Assembly: GCA_028698975.1 (NCBI GenBank)
Contig: JAQVVK010000041.1
Coordinates: 1 to 13,275 of the forward strand
Source of the DNA: Victivallaceae bacterium
Lineage (GTDB): Bacteria; Verrucomicrobiota; Lentisphaeria; Victivallales; Victivallaceae
DNA: 13,275 nt
Direction: 5' to 3'
Shown: positions 7,456 through 13,275 of the stretch, in pieces
How positions within the stretch are numbered: the first letter of the stretch is position 1
Layout: each line of letters starts with the position of its first letter
The notes under the pieces: generated by a model
Seen by the model: the letters and a program-made list of their open reading frames with translations, nothing else
The model's database searches: none
What the model was told of the DNA's origin: nothing
Program-made: the position numbers and the translations under genes

Positions 7456-8229
7456 TCAGTTGAAAAGCAAGTTGCAGCGCAATGTGCGCTCTCCGGCGGC
7501 GAATTCTATCACCGTCCGGCCGGGGCGGATTCCCTTGACCTCGACTTCGACCCGGGCGGATTTCCAAAACCAGATGCCCGATTCCTTCTTGAATTCGACC
7601 CGGCACATGGTCGAATTATAGTTCACCAGTTGCCAGTTGTCGCCGTTGTCCGGCTCGACCAGTTCAAATTCGATTTCCCGGCCGACCGGGAGCTGTGCCG
7701 TGAGTTCGGGGGGAAGAGTGGCAAATTCGTAGGTCGCATCGTTTTGCAGGCGGGCCGTCGTCGGCCGGGGCGATTTTTCCACGGGTCGCGCCTTATCCGC
7801 CTCCGCCGCACGGGCGGTGCGGACTGCCGCCGGAGTCGAAACAATGCAGCGCACCGAAGCGGCCGGAGCCGCCTCCGGCTCGAACGGCCTGGAATAATTG
7901 AGCGTCACCACCGCCGGGGCATCGGTCAACGGCTTGATCTCGACTTCGACCCGCCCCGGAGCGCCGGCCAGACGGCTTTGGCTTTTGCGCGGGCCTTTGT
8001 GGTCAAGCTCGACCTTGCATTTACGCGAATCGTAAACCGCGCTCCAGACATAGCCGGTCGTGGCATTTTCCTCGATCGAAAACTCAATATCCTTGCCCGG
8101 CTTAACCACGGCAAAAAGTTCCGCCGGCAGTTTATCGATGTCATAAAAGCTGTCGTTGACCAGCGTTTCACCCAAAAGCGAACCGGCGGCCAATACAATC
8201 GTCGCCAACGAACCGAATAATTTTTTCAT
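7456..8229 (-). CDS. Secreted two-domain chagasin-like (I42) protein
   Basis: A 257-residue protein with a clear signal peptide (MKKLFGSLATIVLAAGSLLG, about 1-20). Residues 34-130 resemble the inhibitor I42/chagasin fold: the NATTGYVW loop (55-62) and a YSRPF segment (112-116) match the NPTTG and RPW/F loops that block papain-type proteases. Residues 172-257 repeat the domain, with LPPEL, GREIEFEL and CRVEF aligning to LPAEL, GKDIEFSI and CKVEL of the first copy. In the second copy the TTG loop is gone. Each domain has one cysteine mid-domain and one in the last strand (71/128 and 209/252), a possible disulfide pair. A basic, Ala/Pro-rich linker joins them. Substrate protease unknown; a periplasmic binding role is equally possible. 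Confidence 0.72.
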   Translation of the reverse strand: MKKLFGSLATIVLAAGSLLGETLVNDSFYDIDKLPAELFAVVKPGKDIEFSIEENATTGYVWSAVYDSRKCKVELDHKGPRKSQSRLAGAPGRVEVEIKPLTDAPAVVTLNYSRPFEPEAAPAASVRCIVSTPAAVRTARAAEADKARPVEKSPRPTTARLQNDATYEFATLPPELTAQLPVGREIEFELVEPDNGDNWQLVNYNSTMCRVEFKKESGIWFWKSARVEVEVKGIRPGRTVIEFAAGERTLRCNLLFN

Positions 8230-8261
8230 AGCCTCTCCCCCTTTTTTGCATCCTATTATTG

Positions 8262-8290
8262 AAGATACACTCTTGGAAACGCTTTTTCAA
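8262..8290 (-). promoter_or_regulatory. Promoter of the chagasin-like gene
   Basis: Read on the minus strand, TTGAAA (8290-8285) is 17 bases from TATCTT (8267-8262), 33 bases before the start codon. A GGGGAGAGG ribosome site follows. It is back to back with the glycosyltransferase promoter. Confidence 0.6.
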
Positions 8291-8311
8291 CCGCATTAAA
8301 AAAAACACGGC

Positions 8312-8340
8312 TTGATTTTATCGACGCTGCGGGTTATATT
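8312..8340 (+). promoter_or_regulatory. Promoter of the glycosyltransferase gene
   Basis: TTGATT (8312-8317) and TATATT (8335-8340) are exactly 17 bases apart. The leader would be only about 25 bases long, containing GAGGTGG (8361-8367), which places the ribosome correctly for the TTG at 8371. Confidence 0.65.
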
Positions 8341-8370
8341 TGCATACTAAAAGCAATTTCGAGGTGGATT

Positions 8371-10071
8371 TTGAAATACTATTTTTGGGTTTTCCTTTTT
8401 TTTCTGACCGTGTACATCGCTCCCCTGGGCGGGCGGCCGATGCTTTCCCCCGATGAATTCCGATATGCCGAGATACCGCGCGAAATGATCGCTTCAGGCA
8501 ACTGGTCTGCCCCGACCTTGCTCGGCGTGCGCTATTTTGAAAAGCCGGTGCTGGGGTACTGGCTTACCGCCGCTTCATTTAAATGCTTTGGGGAAAATGC
8601 TTTCGCGTTGCGACTGCCGGCCGCGCTCGGAGCCGGGATAGCCGCATTTTTCATCGCACTTCTGGTGTTTCAGGCCATTGGAGACCACAAAGTGGCGGCA
8701 CTCGCGGCGGCGTTGTTTCTCACCGCCGGGCTGGTGTACGGGGTCGGCACTACCGCCGTGCTGGATTTGCCGCTTACCGCGTTTGTGACCGGGGTGCTGT
8801 GTACGGCTTACCTTGCGCTGGCGGAGCCGTGCTTCAACCGCCGCAAGATCTTCCTGCTGATCTCCTGCGGCCTGCTGGGCGGCGGCGCGTTTATGGTCAA
8901 AGGGTTCATCGGGCTGGCTCTGCCGGGTGTCGCGGTACTGGGGTTCGTGCTCTGGGAGCGTCGCTGGAAAGAACTTTGGCAGATGCCGTGGATCCCGCTC
9001 GTTGCCGCAGTCGCCGTGGTGCTGCCGTGGGCGTGGGCGGTACACCGGGCGCAGCCGGATTTCTGGCGTTATTTTCTGGTCGAGGAGCACTGGCAACGCT
9101 TCACGGGTGGCACCGACAGCGACCATGTTGAGCCGTGGTGGTTCTTTCTGCCGGTGCTGGCCGGCGGGATTTTCCCGGCCGCATTCCCCGCGCTGCCCGC
9201 ATTGATCTCGTTTCGCAAGACGGAGTGGTCGCGGCTGTTCGAGCGGTCGATCTTCCGCTTTGCCCTGCTCGCTTTTGTGCTGCCGTTTATCCTGCTATCA
9301 TGCAGCGGCGGCAAGTTGCCGACCTACATACTGCCCTGTTTTCCGGGGTTGGCGATACTGGCCGGCGGCATGGTCGCGGTATATTTCAACACCGGCGGGC
9401 ACAATCGCGGATTTCGCTGGGTTTTCGACTTTTTGGGCGGGGTGTTTTTTGTCGGCGGCTGCGGCATGGCGATGCTGGCTCTCTCGCGGTTTGCCGAGTT
9501 GGTGCCCTTGCGTCCGCTCTGGTGCGGGCTGGCCGGCGGTGTTTTGGCCGCTGGCGGCGTCACGCTGCTGCTGTGCCGCAACAAATGGCGGTTGAGGCTC
9601 TATATATTCTTCGGCGTTTTCGCGCTGACGACCTTTTGCGGCGGTTTTATCATCGACCCGGTGACCATCGGCAGCAAGATGCCGGAGTTTTTTCTCGTCC
9701 AGACGCGGACGCGGCTTGTGTCGCAGCCCGATTCGACCTTGATCGTCACCACCCGGCGGCTGATGCAGGCCGCCGCCTGGGGTTTCCCCGACTGCGAAAT
9801 ATTGGTCGTCGACGAACTTGGAGAGCTTGATTACGGCTGTGCCGCCGCCGATGCCGAGGGTAAAGAATCCCCGCATATCACGCTTGAGGCATTCACCCGA
9901 TTGGTCAACCGCCCCGACCGCGGCAAGACCATTGTTTTGATGGACAGCAACTCCCCCAGCTGGCTGGAGGAAGATGAGTTCGACTTCGGCAAGGCCAAAC
10001 GCTACGAAGTAAAAAATGAATTCACCGCCATCCGGCTGTCTCCGGGCGAACAAGTCAAGGTGCGCCAATAA
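8371..10071 (+). CDS. ArnT/GT83-like membrane glycosyltransferase
   Basis: A 566-residue multi-pass inner-membrane enzyme of the PMT/ArnT superfamily, which moves a sugar from a polyprenyl-phosphate donor onto lipid A or another periplasmic acceptor. The first periplasmic loop has the signature DEFRYAEIPREM with catalytic Asp28-Glu29, followed by GNW and YFEKPVLGYWL. About eleven to thirteen hydrophobic segments run to about residue 435, and a soluble C-terminal domain of about 130 residues would lie in the periplasm. Translation starts at TTG: there is no nearby in-frame ATG upstream, GAGG sits six bases before it, and starting at Met24 would cut off the first membrane segment. Donor and acceptor cannot be read from sequence; no arn operon genes adjoin. 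Confidence 0.85.
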   Translation: MKYYFWVFLFFLTVYIAPLGGRPMLSPDEFRYAEIPREMIASGNWSAPTLLGVRYFEKPVLGYWLTAASFKCFGENAFALRLPAALGAGIAAFFIALLVFQAIGDHKVAALAAALFLTAGLVYGVGTTAVLDLPLTAFVTGVLCTAYLALAEPCFNRRKIFLLISCGLLGGGAFMVKGFIGLALPGVAVLGFVLWERRWKELWQMPWIPLVAAVAVVLPWAWAVHRAQPDFWRYFLVEEHWQRFTGGTDSDHVEPWWFFLPVLAGGIFPAAFPALPALISFRKTEWSRLFERSIFRFALLAFVLPFILLSCSGGKLPTYILPCFPGLAILAGGMVAVYFNTGGHNRGFRWVFDFLGGVFFVGGCGMAMLALSRFAELVPLRPLWCGLAGGVLAAGGVTLLLCRNKWRLRLYIFFGVFALTTFCGGFIIDPVTIGSKMPEFFLVQTRTRLVSQPDSTLIVTTRRLMQAAAWGFPDCEILVVDELGELDYGCAAADAEGKESPHITLEAFTRLVNRPDRGKTIVLMDSNSPSWLEEDEFDFGKAKRYEVKNEFTAIRLSPGEQVKVRQ

Positions 10072-10080
10072 CCCAATTGA

Positions 10081-10122
10081 TTAGTCGATACGCTTAAACG
10101 ACAGCCGCCACTTGGCCGCCAT
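10081..10122 (-). pseudogene. Possible remnant of a second permease gene start
   Basis: Seven bases after the permease stop, on the same strand, an ATG behind CGGGAAA opens a 13-codon frame (MAAKWRLSFKRID). Its spacing and upstream bases mimic a normal next-gene start. Genes for YejB-like permeases are normally followed by a YejE/OppC-type partner, and YejE proteins often begin with a short lead and RLS. The frame stops at 10081-10083 and runs into the convergent glycosyltransferase end. A deletion remnant is the proposed explanation; chance is not excluded. Confidence 0.25.
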
Positions 10123-10129
10123 TTTCCCG

Positions 10130-11332
10130 TCACTTGGCGGCAAACGACAGCCGGGGATCGGCCCAAGCGTAGGCGAGATCGGTCAAAAGATTTATCACGA
10201 CAAAGATCACGGCACCGGTGACCACCAGAGCTTTAAGCAATTGAAGGTCTGAGTTGTAGAGCGCATCCACCCCGGCAAATCCCAGACCGGGAATGCCAAA
10301 AAACGACTCCAGCAAAAGACTTCCGGTAAAGAGAAACGGCAGAGACGCCCCCGCCCGGGTGATGATCTGAAGCGCGGCGTTGCGCAGCAGATGCTTGCCG
10401 TAAACCGCCCCGGGCGACGCGCCTTTGGCAATGGCGGTACGCAGATATTCGCGGTCAAGTTCGTTGACAAATACGGCGCGGTAAAAACGCACGTTGCCGC
10501 CGATGCCGCAGGCTACTCCGACGGTAATCGGCAGCCAGAGATTGGCCGGGCCTTCCCACCCCCAGACCGGAAACCAGCTGTAATAATAGCCGAGAAACCA
10601 CTGTGCGAAAATAATGACCACCAGATAGCTCACGCTGATACCGCAGACGGCGAGGCACACCAGCGAACGGTCGATCCAGCTGTCTTTGAACGCGGCGGCG
10701 ACCAGTGCAAACGCGATGCCAAACAGCAATTCGCCGCAAAACACCGGCAGCATCAGAGCCAGCGATGGCCCGACGCCGCGCAAAAGGATTTTACCGATCG
10801 GTTCGCGTGTGGACACGGTGCGGCCGAAATCAAACGCCCGGATATACGGGAAATCGCGTTGAAACGAGATCACTTCGGCAAACGAGCGCACCAGCTGTGA
10901 ATTTAACGGATTGGCCTGACGGCGAAAAAACCGCACTTGGCCGCTTCCGGGCGGAAGTGTGAAAATAGATGTTTCCGGAGGTATTTCCACGGACTTTTCC
11001 GAGCCGTACTCGGCCACAACCGGAAAATCCGTGGCAAAATTGCGCTTAAATGTGACGCTTCCGTCGGGGTTGACGCCGACGCCCGGCGTACCGCGCAAAG
11101 CACCGTTCCACGCCGGGAAAGCCTCGGTGGAGCAGAGATGACCAAAGAAAAGCGGCAGATCCGCGCCGAGTTCCCGGCGCAGCCCCTCGACCTCCTCCGG
11201 CCGCGCATTTTTTCCGAGCACGGCGGCGGCGGGGTCGCCACCCGCCACGTTAAAAAGCAGAAATGTTATCAGCACCACGCCGAAGACGATCAACAGCGAA
11301 TAAAAGAGCCGGCGCAGTATAAACGAAGTCAT
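10130..11332 (-). CDS. Orphan ABC transporter permease, YejB/OppB type
   Basis: A 400-residue inner-membrane subunit of a peptide-type ABC importer. The N-terminal FILRRLFYSLLIVFGVVLITFLL segment, the FDFGRTVSTREPIGKIL block (167-183), the ATPase-contacting EAA-like loop (295-319, centred on AIAKGASPG) and the end FTGSLLLESFFGIPGLG...WADPRLSF match the family, with E. coli YejB the closest I recall. A periplasmic insertion of about 100 residues (about 60-165) makes it longer than most OppB proteins. No second permease, ATPase or binding protein is in the window, so a working importer would need partners elsewhere. It lies 22 bases behind the Bax-inhibitor-like gene. An AGGG sits close to the ATG, and the first membrane helix fixes the start. 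Confidence 0.88.
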   Translation of the reverse strand: MTSFILRRLFYSLLIVFGVVLITFLLFNVAGGDPAAAVLGKNARPEEVEGLRRELGADLPLFFGHLCSTEAFPAWNGALRGTPGVGVNPDGSVTFKRNFATDFPVVAEYGSEKSVEIPPETSIFTLPPGSGQVRFFRRQANPLNSQLVRSFAEVISFQRDFPYIRAFDFGRTVSTREPIGKILLRGVGPSLALMLPVFCGELLFGIAFALVAAAFKDSWIDRSLVCLAVCGISVSYLVVIIFAQWFLGYYYSWFPVWGWEGPANLWLPITVGVACGIGGNVRFYRAVFVNELDREYLRTAIAKGASPGAVYGKHLLRNAALQIITRAGASLPFLFTGSLLLESFFGIPGLGFAGVDALYNSDLQLLKALVVTGAVIFVVINLLTDLAYAWADPRLSFAAK

Positions 11333-11354
11333 TTCCCTTTACCGAGCTCCCGCT

Positions 11355-12068
11355 TCAGCGGCGGTTGCCAAAAAGCCGCAGCAGCATCAAAAAGAGGTTG
11401 ATGAAATCCAGATAGAGGGTCAGAGCGCCGAGCACGGCATATTTTTTTCCGGTCTCGCCGTCAATCTGGCCTCCATCGACTCCGACGGCCAGCTGTTTGA
11501 TCTTCTGGGTGTCATAGGCGGTAAGTCCGACAAAGACGATCACGCCCACACAGCTTATAAAAAGCTCCAGCCCGGTGCTGTGGAAGAAGAAGTTCAGCAC
11601 CATGGCGATAATGATGCCCCACAAGGCCATGCCGCACAGACTGCCGATACCGGAGAGATCGCGCTTGGTGATGAAACCAAACAACCCGACCGATCCAAAC
11701 GTGAGGCAGGCGGTAAAAAAGGCCAGCGAAATCGCCGACATGCTGTAAACGAGGAAGATCACCGAAAGCGTCGCCCCGTTGAGCGCGGCATAAAGCAGAA
11801 ATCCGCCGGTTGCCGCCGCCGCCGAGATACGGTTGATGGCGGCGGTAAGCCCGATCACCAGCAGGACTTCCGCGATCAGCAACACGATGAAAACGCCGCG
11901 CGCCGCGATGATCTGCTCCGTAAAATTACGGGCGACAAACCACGATACCGCCGCGGTGACGCCGAGGCCCACCGCCATCCACATAAAGACCCGGTTGACA
12001 AATGAAATGCCGACCGCCGCGCTTTTGCCGGCGACATATTCGACCGGCGCACGATCATAATTAGCCAT
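11355..12068 (-). CDS. Bax inhibitor-1/YccA family membrane protein
   Basis: A 237-residue protein with seven hydrophobic segments, of the TMBIM/BI-1 family, whose bacterial members include E. coli YbhL and YccA and the pH-sensitive calcium leak BsYetJ. The signature GLTAYDTQKIK (181-191) and C-terminal LYLDFINLFLMLLRLFG (218-234) are present. Asp186 and Asp221 are probable counterparts of the paired aspartates that gate the BsYetJ pore. An in-frame ATG 26 codons earlier exists, but GGAGG (12081-12077) is well spaced only for the ATG at 12068, and the upstream codons overlap the leader behind a strong extended -10 box. First gene of an operon with the ABC permease. Exact role in bacteria is poorly known. 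Confidence 0.9.
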   Translation of the reverse strand: MANYDRAPVEYVAGKSAAVGISFVNRVFMWMAVGLGVTAAVSWFVARNFTEQIIAARGVFIVLLIAEVLLVIGLTAAINRISAAAATGGFLLYAALNGATLSVIFLVYSMSAISLAFFTACLTFGSVGLFGFITKRDLSGIGSLCGMALWGIIIAMVLNFFFHSTGLELFISCVGVIVFVGLTAYDTQKIKQLAVGVDGGQIDGETGKKYAVLGALTLYLDFINLFLMLLRLFGNRR

Positions 12069-12113
12069 ATTCCCACCCTCCTTAAATCCAAATAAACATA
12101 ATCCCGGTGCATC

Positions 12114-12142
12114 ATTATAACATGACATGATACCGCAAAAAA
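12114..12142 (-). promoter_or_regulatory. Extended -10 promoter of the BI-1/permease operon
   Basis: On the minus strand TGTTATAAT (12122-12114) is a perfect extended -10 (TGnTATAAT). The 17-base -35 position holds only TTTTTT; a TTGATT is present but 21 bases away. A consensus extended -10 can work without a good -35. The leader is about 40 bases long. Confidence 0.65.
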
Positions 12143-12144
12143 TC

Positions 12145-12171
12145 AAGTCGCAACTCTGCTCAATGCGACTT
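12145..12171. promoter_or_regulatory. Perfect 8-bp inverted repeat, candidate operator
   Basis: AAGTCGCA (12145-12152) and TGCGACTT (12164-12171) are perfect inverted repeats with 11 bases between. The element lies immediately upstream of the BI-1 promoter and 37 bases before the tRNA -35 box, between divergent transcripts. No gene reads into it, so a terminator is less likely than a protein-binding site. The binding protein is unknown. Confidence 0.4.
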
Positions 12172-12207
12172 TATTTGTAAAAAAACAGCTGCCGTCCGCC
12201 AAATCGA

Positions 12208-12235
12208 TTTGACTTTTGGCAATACGGCAATATAT
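12208..12235 (+). promoter_or_regulatory. Promoter of tRNA-Glu
   Basis: TTGACT (12208-12213) is 16 bases from TATATT (12230-12235); an overlapping TATTAT (12232-12237) gives an 18-base option. The predicted start lies about 15 bases before the tRNA. Confidence 0.65.
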
Positions 12236-12257
12236 TATGAACTGCTTTACGCGATGC

Positions 12258-12333
12258 GTCCCTATCGTCTAGAGGCCTAGGACACCGGGTTTTCATCCCG
12301 GCAACTCGGGTTCGAATCCCGATGGGGATGCCA
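12258..12333 (+). tRNA. tRNA-Glu (anticodon UUC)
   Basis: A 76-base cloverleaf with encoded CCA end. The anticodon stem CCGGG/CCCGG (12285-12289, 12297-12301) encloses loop TTTTCAT with anticodon TTC at 12292-12294. The D arm GTCTAGAGGCCTAGGAC and the T arm with TTCGAAT are close to E. coli tRNA-Glu. The acceptor stem GTCCCTA/TGGGGAT has a U6:G67 wobble and ends in a G1:U72 wobble, where most bacterial tRNA-Glu have G1-C72. Confidence 0.96.
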
Positions 12334-12340
12334 TTTTTTT
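12334..12340 (+). terminator. T-run terminator after tRNA-Glu
   Basis: Seven T follow the CCA end directly. With the T-arm and acceptor helices just before, this likely ends the transcript and leaves a short 3' tail for trimming. The call rests on the T run alone. Confidence 0.4.
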
Positions 12341-12402
12341 GCCCGGATCGCGGATCATCCATTGGTTATGTGAAGGCGATTCAACCCGGCAGCATCGTTT
12401 CA

Positions 12403-12747
12403 TCAGGCGCGCACATAGGCGTAGCCCAGCTCCTGCAAACGCACCATTTCAAACACTCCGGCCGGCACCACGACAGTGCCCGGCAGAACCGTACTCTCCG
12501 GAATATTGTTATGCCCCAGCGCGTTACGGCATAATTCGATCGCCACACCCCGGCAGCGCAGCAACTCTTTGGCGGCGTCGGCAAGCGGGCTGTCGCTGCG
12601 AAACCAGGTAACCGCGCCTCCGGTTGCCACCAGCACCGCCGAAAAGGGTTGTCCGTCGGCTTGCCGCCGAAAGTGGTTCATCATCGACAACGCCCCCGAC
12701 ACCACCCCCTGATCGCCGGAGTGGACATGCAAAACCAGCTTGTTCAT
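12403..12747 (-). CDS. DsrE/DsrF-like small protein
   Basis: A 114-residue cytoplasmic protein resembling the DsrE-like family (COG1416 type): an N-terminal strand KLVLHVHSG, a central SAVLVATGGAVTWF, then the conserved segment GVAIELCRNALGHNNI with Cys73, and the typical ending LPGTVVVPAGVFEMVRLQELGYAYVRA. Relatives include sulfur-carrier DsrE and TusD, in which a conserved cysteine carries sulfur, but this subfamily is uncharacterised and sulfur transfer is only a possibility. It has a strong GGGAGG ribosome site and stands alone, convergent with the tRNA gene. No other sulfur-relay gene is near. Confidence 0.82.
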   Translation of the reverse strand: MNKLVLHVHSGDQGVVSGALSMMNHFRRQADGQPFSAVLVATGGAVTWFRSDSPLADAAKELLRCRGVAIELCRNALGHNNIPESTVLPGTVVVPAGVFEMVRLQELGYAYVRA

Positions 12748-13072
12748 ACACCGCCTCCCGTTTGAATTGGTCGATTTTTCATAACCAACAAATTAAAGTG
12801 GTACGGGATTCACCAATATTCGTTTCCGGTAATATTTCAAGCGGTCGACTTCAAAACAGGCCGGATTTCAACGGTGCAGGGCCGACTACCTCTATTCGGC
12901 TTTGCCGATTGCCAATCAGCCGATAACAGCCCGATGTAAGGGGCGCGGGGGGGGCTTAACGCCACCCGCTATTTATCCCCCGTGGCTGGGCAGAGCACTG
13001 GCCGGGGCGATGTGAGAAGATAGGATCAAATGCCTTATCTATAACAAGGGTTTTGTTAGTAAGCAAGGCCGC

Positions 13073-13132
13073 GGCGGGCTAAAAATTTTTTGGACGCTTC
13101 GCTTAAAAATTTTTGTTGAGCGTACGCCCGCC
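13073..13132. repeat. Nested long hairpin with two A5T5 blocks
   Basis: GGCGGGC (13073-13079) pairs with GCCCGCC (13126-13132). Inside, AAAAATTTTT occurs at 13081-13090 and again at 13105-13114; because it is its own complement, the two can pair with each other or fold alone. The result is a GC clamp around an AT-rich stem. Confidence 0.6.
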
Positions 13133-13139
13133 TGTATTA

Positions 13140-13265
13140 CCCCCAAACGTTGCCACCCTCGGCGTTTGAGCCTCGGGTCCCGCTTGCGCGGGCTTCGGGT
13201 ACTTTTGGGGGAGCCCCCGCTCTCCGTTCCTCCGTGCGGCTGCCGCCGTACTCGTCACTTCGAGT
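13140..13265. repeat. Hairpin cluster with alternative pairings
   Basis: CCCCCAAA (13140-13147) pairs with TTTGGGGG (13204-13211), enclosing stem CCCGC-TTGC-GCGGG (13179-13192). The same GGGGG (13207-13211) can instead pair with CCCCC (13214-13218), and AAACG (13145-13149) can pair with CGTTT (13163-13167). Further hairpins are TGCGGC/GCCGTA (13235-13250) and ACTCG/CGAGT (13250-13265). No function is assigned. Confidence 0.5.
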
Positions 13266-13275
13266 AAGGATGTTT

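Larger units (their letters stand above)
12748..13275. other. Gene-free right flank with structured repeats
   Basis: No credible coding frame is seen in these 528 bases; a plus-strand open frame running to 12926 begins as the antisense of the DsrE-like gene. The stretch has an 8-G tract (12947-12954), a 6-bp stem TCGGCT/AGCCGA (12896-12901, 12918-12923) and, from 13073 on, a dense series of hairpins listed separately. It could be a structured RNA gene, a dispersed repeat or the edge of a mobile element. Confidence 0.5.

Noticed and set aside
10104..10141. 7-bp inverted repeat GCCGCCA/TGGCGGC between convergent genes as a terminator
   Set aside because: The right arm lies in the permease coding end and no T run follows on either strand.
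12069..12146. Longer start for the Bax-inhibitor-like protein, 26 codons upstream
   Set aside because: The extra codons cross the extended -10 promoter and leader, and only the downstream ATG has a spaced GGAGG.
12624..12926. 100-codon plus-strand ORF at the right flank
   Set aside because: Its first part is antisense to the DsrE-like gene and the rest is intergenic without recognisable protein features.
13073..13265. CRISPR array
   Set aside because: The repeated blocks are short palindromes with irregular spacing; there are no regular repeat-spacer units and no cas genes.

Overview
The window looks like a chromosomal stretch from a Gram-negative, anaerobic or oxygen-limited bacterium of moderately high GC. 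Three things point that way: an oxygen-sensitive glycyl radical enzyme, an ArnT-type membrane glycosyltransferase that acts on the periplasmic side, and a secreted protein with a signal peptide. The overall style suggests the PVC superphylum (Lentisphaerota or Verrucomicrobiota-like), but nothing here proves the phylum. Several promoters have the same sigma-70 form, TTGAnn, 16-17 bases, then a TATATT-like box.

Left part (1-682): gene-free. It is dominated by a long imperfect inverted repeat (181-498) with 15-bp perfect ends flanked by TA, resembling a miniature transposable element. A possible control region for the next operon follows. Bases 683-3491 are a two-gene operon: a short, divergent glycyl radical enzyme and its radical-SAM activase, one base apart. 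The enzyme keeps the Cys-x-Glu pair of eliminase-type members but has an altered glycyl loop (G-W-S) and an unusual His/Cys-rich loop. The activase has only the radical-SAM cluster cysteines. This pair is the best candidate for an undescribed system. A CstA-type transporter (3641-5203) follows with its own likely promoter.

Middle: on the minus strand, a secreted two-domain chagasin-like protein (8229-7456), a FabB-type ketoacyl-ACP synthase (7359-6127) and lipoyl synthase (6122-5253) run in series and end at a good intrinsic terminator (5240-5206). FabB and LipA are separated by 4 bases, linking acyl-ACP elongation to lipoate synthesis. Divergently, a TTG-started ArnT/GT83-like glycosyltransferase (8371-10071) is read from a textbook promoter.

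Right part: a Bax-inhibitor-1 family membrane protein and an orphan YejB/OppB-like ABC permease form a minus-strand operon. Directly after the permease lies a 13-codon ORF that looks like the truncated start of the missing partner permease. A tRNA-Glu(UUC) gene with an odd G1:U72 end pair and a small DsrE-like protein follow. The last 528 bases hold no credible gene, but the final 200 are packed with hairpins, some mutually exclusive.
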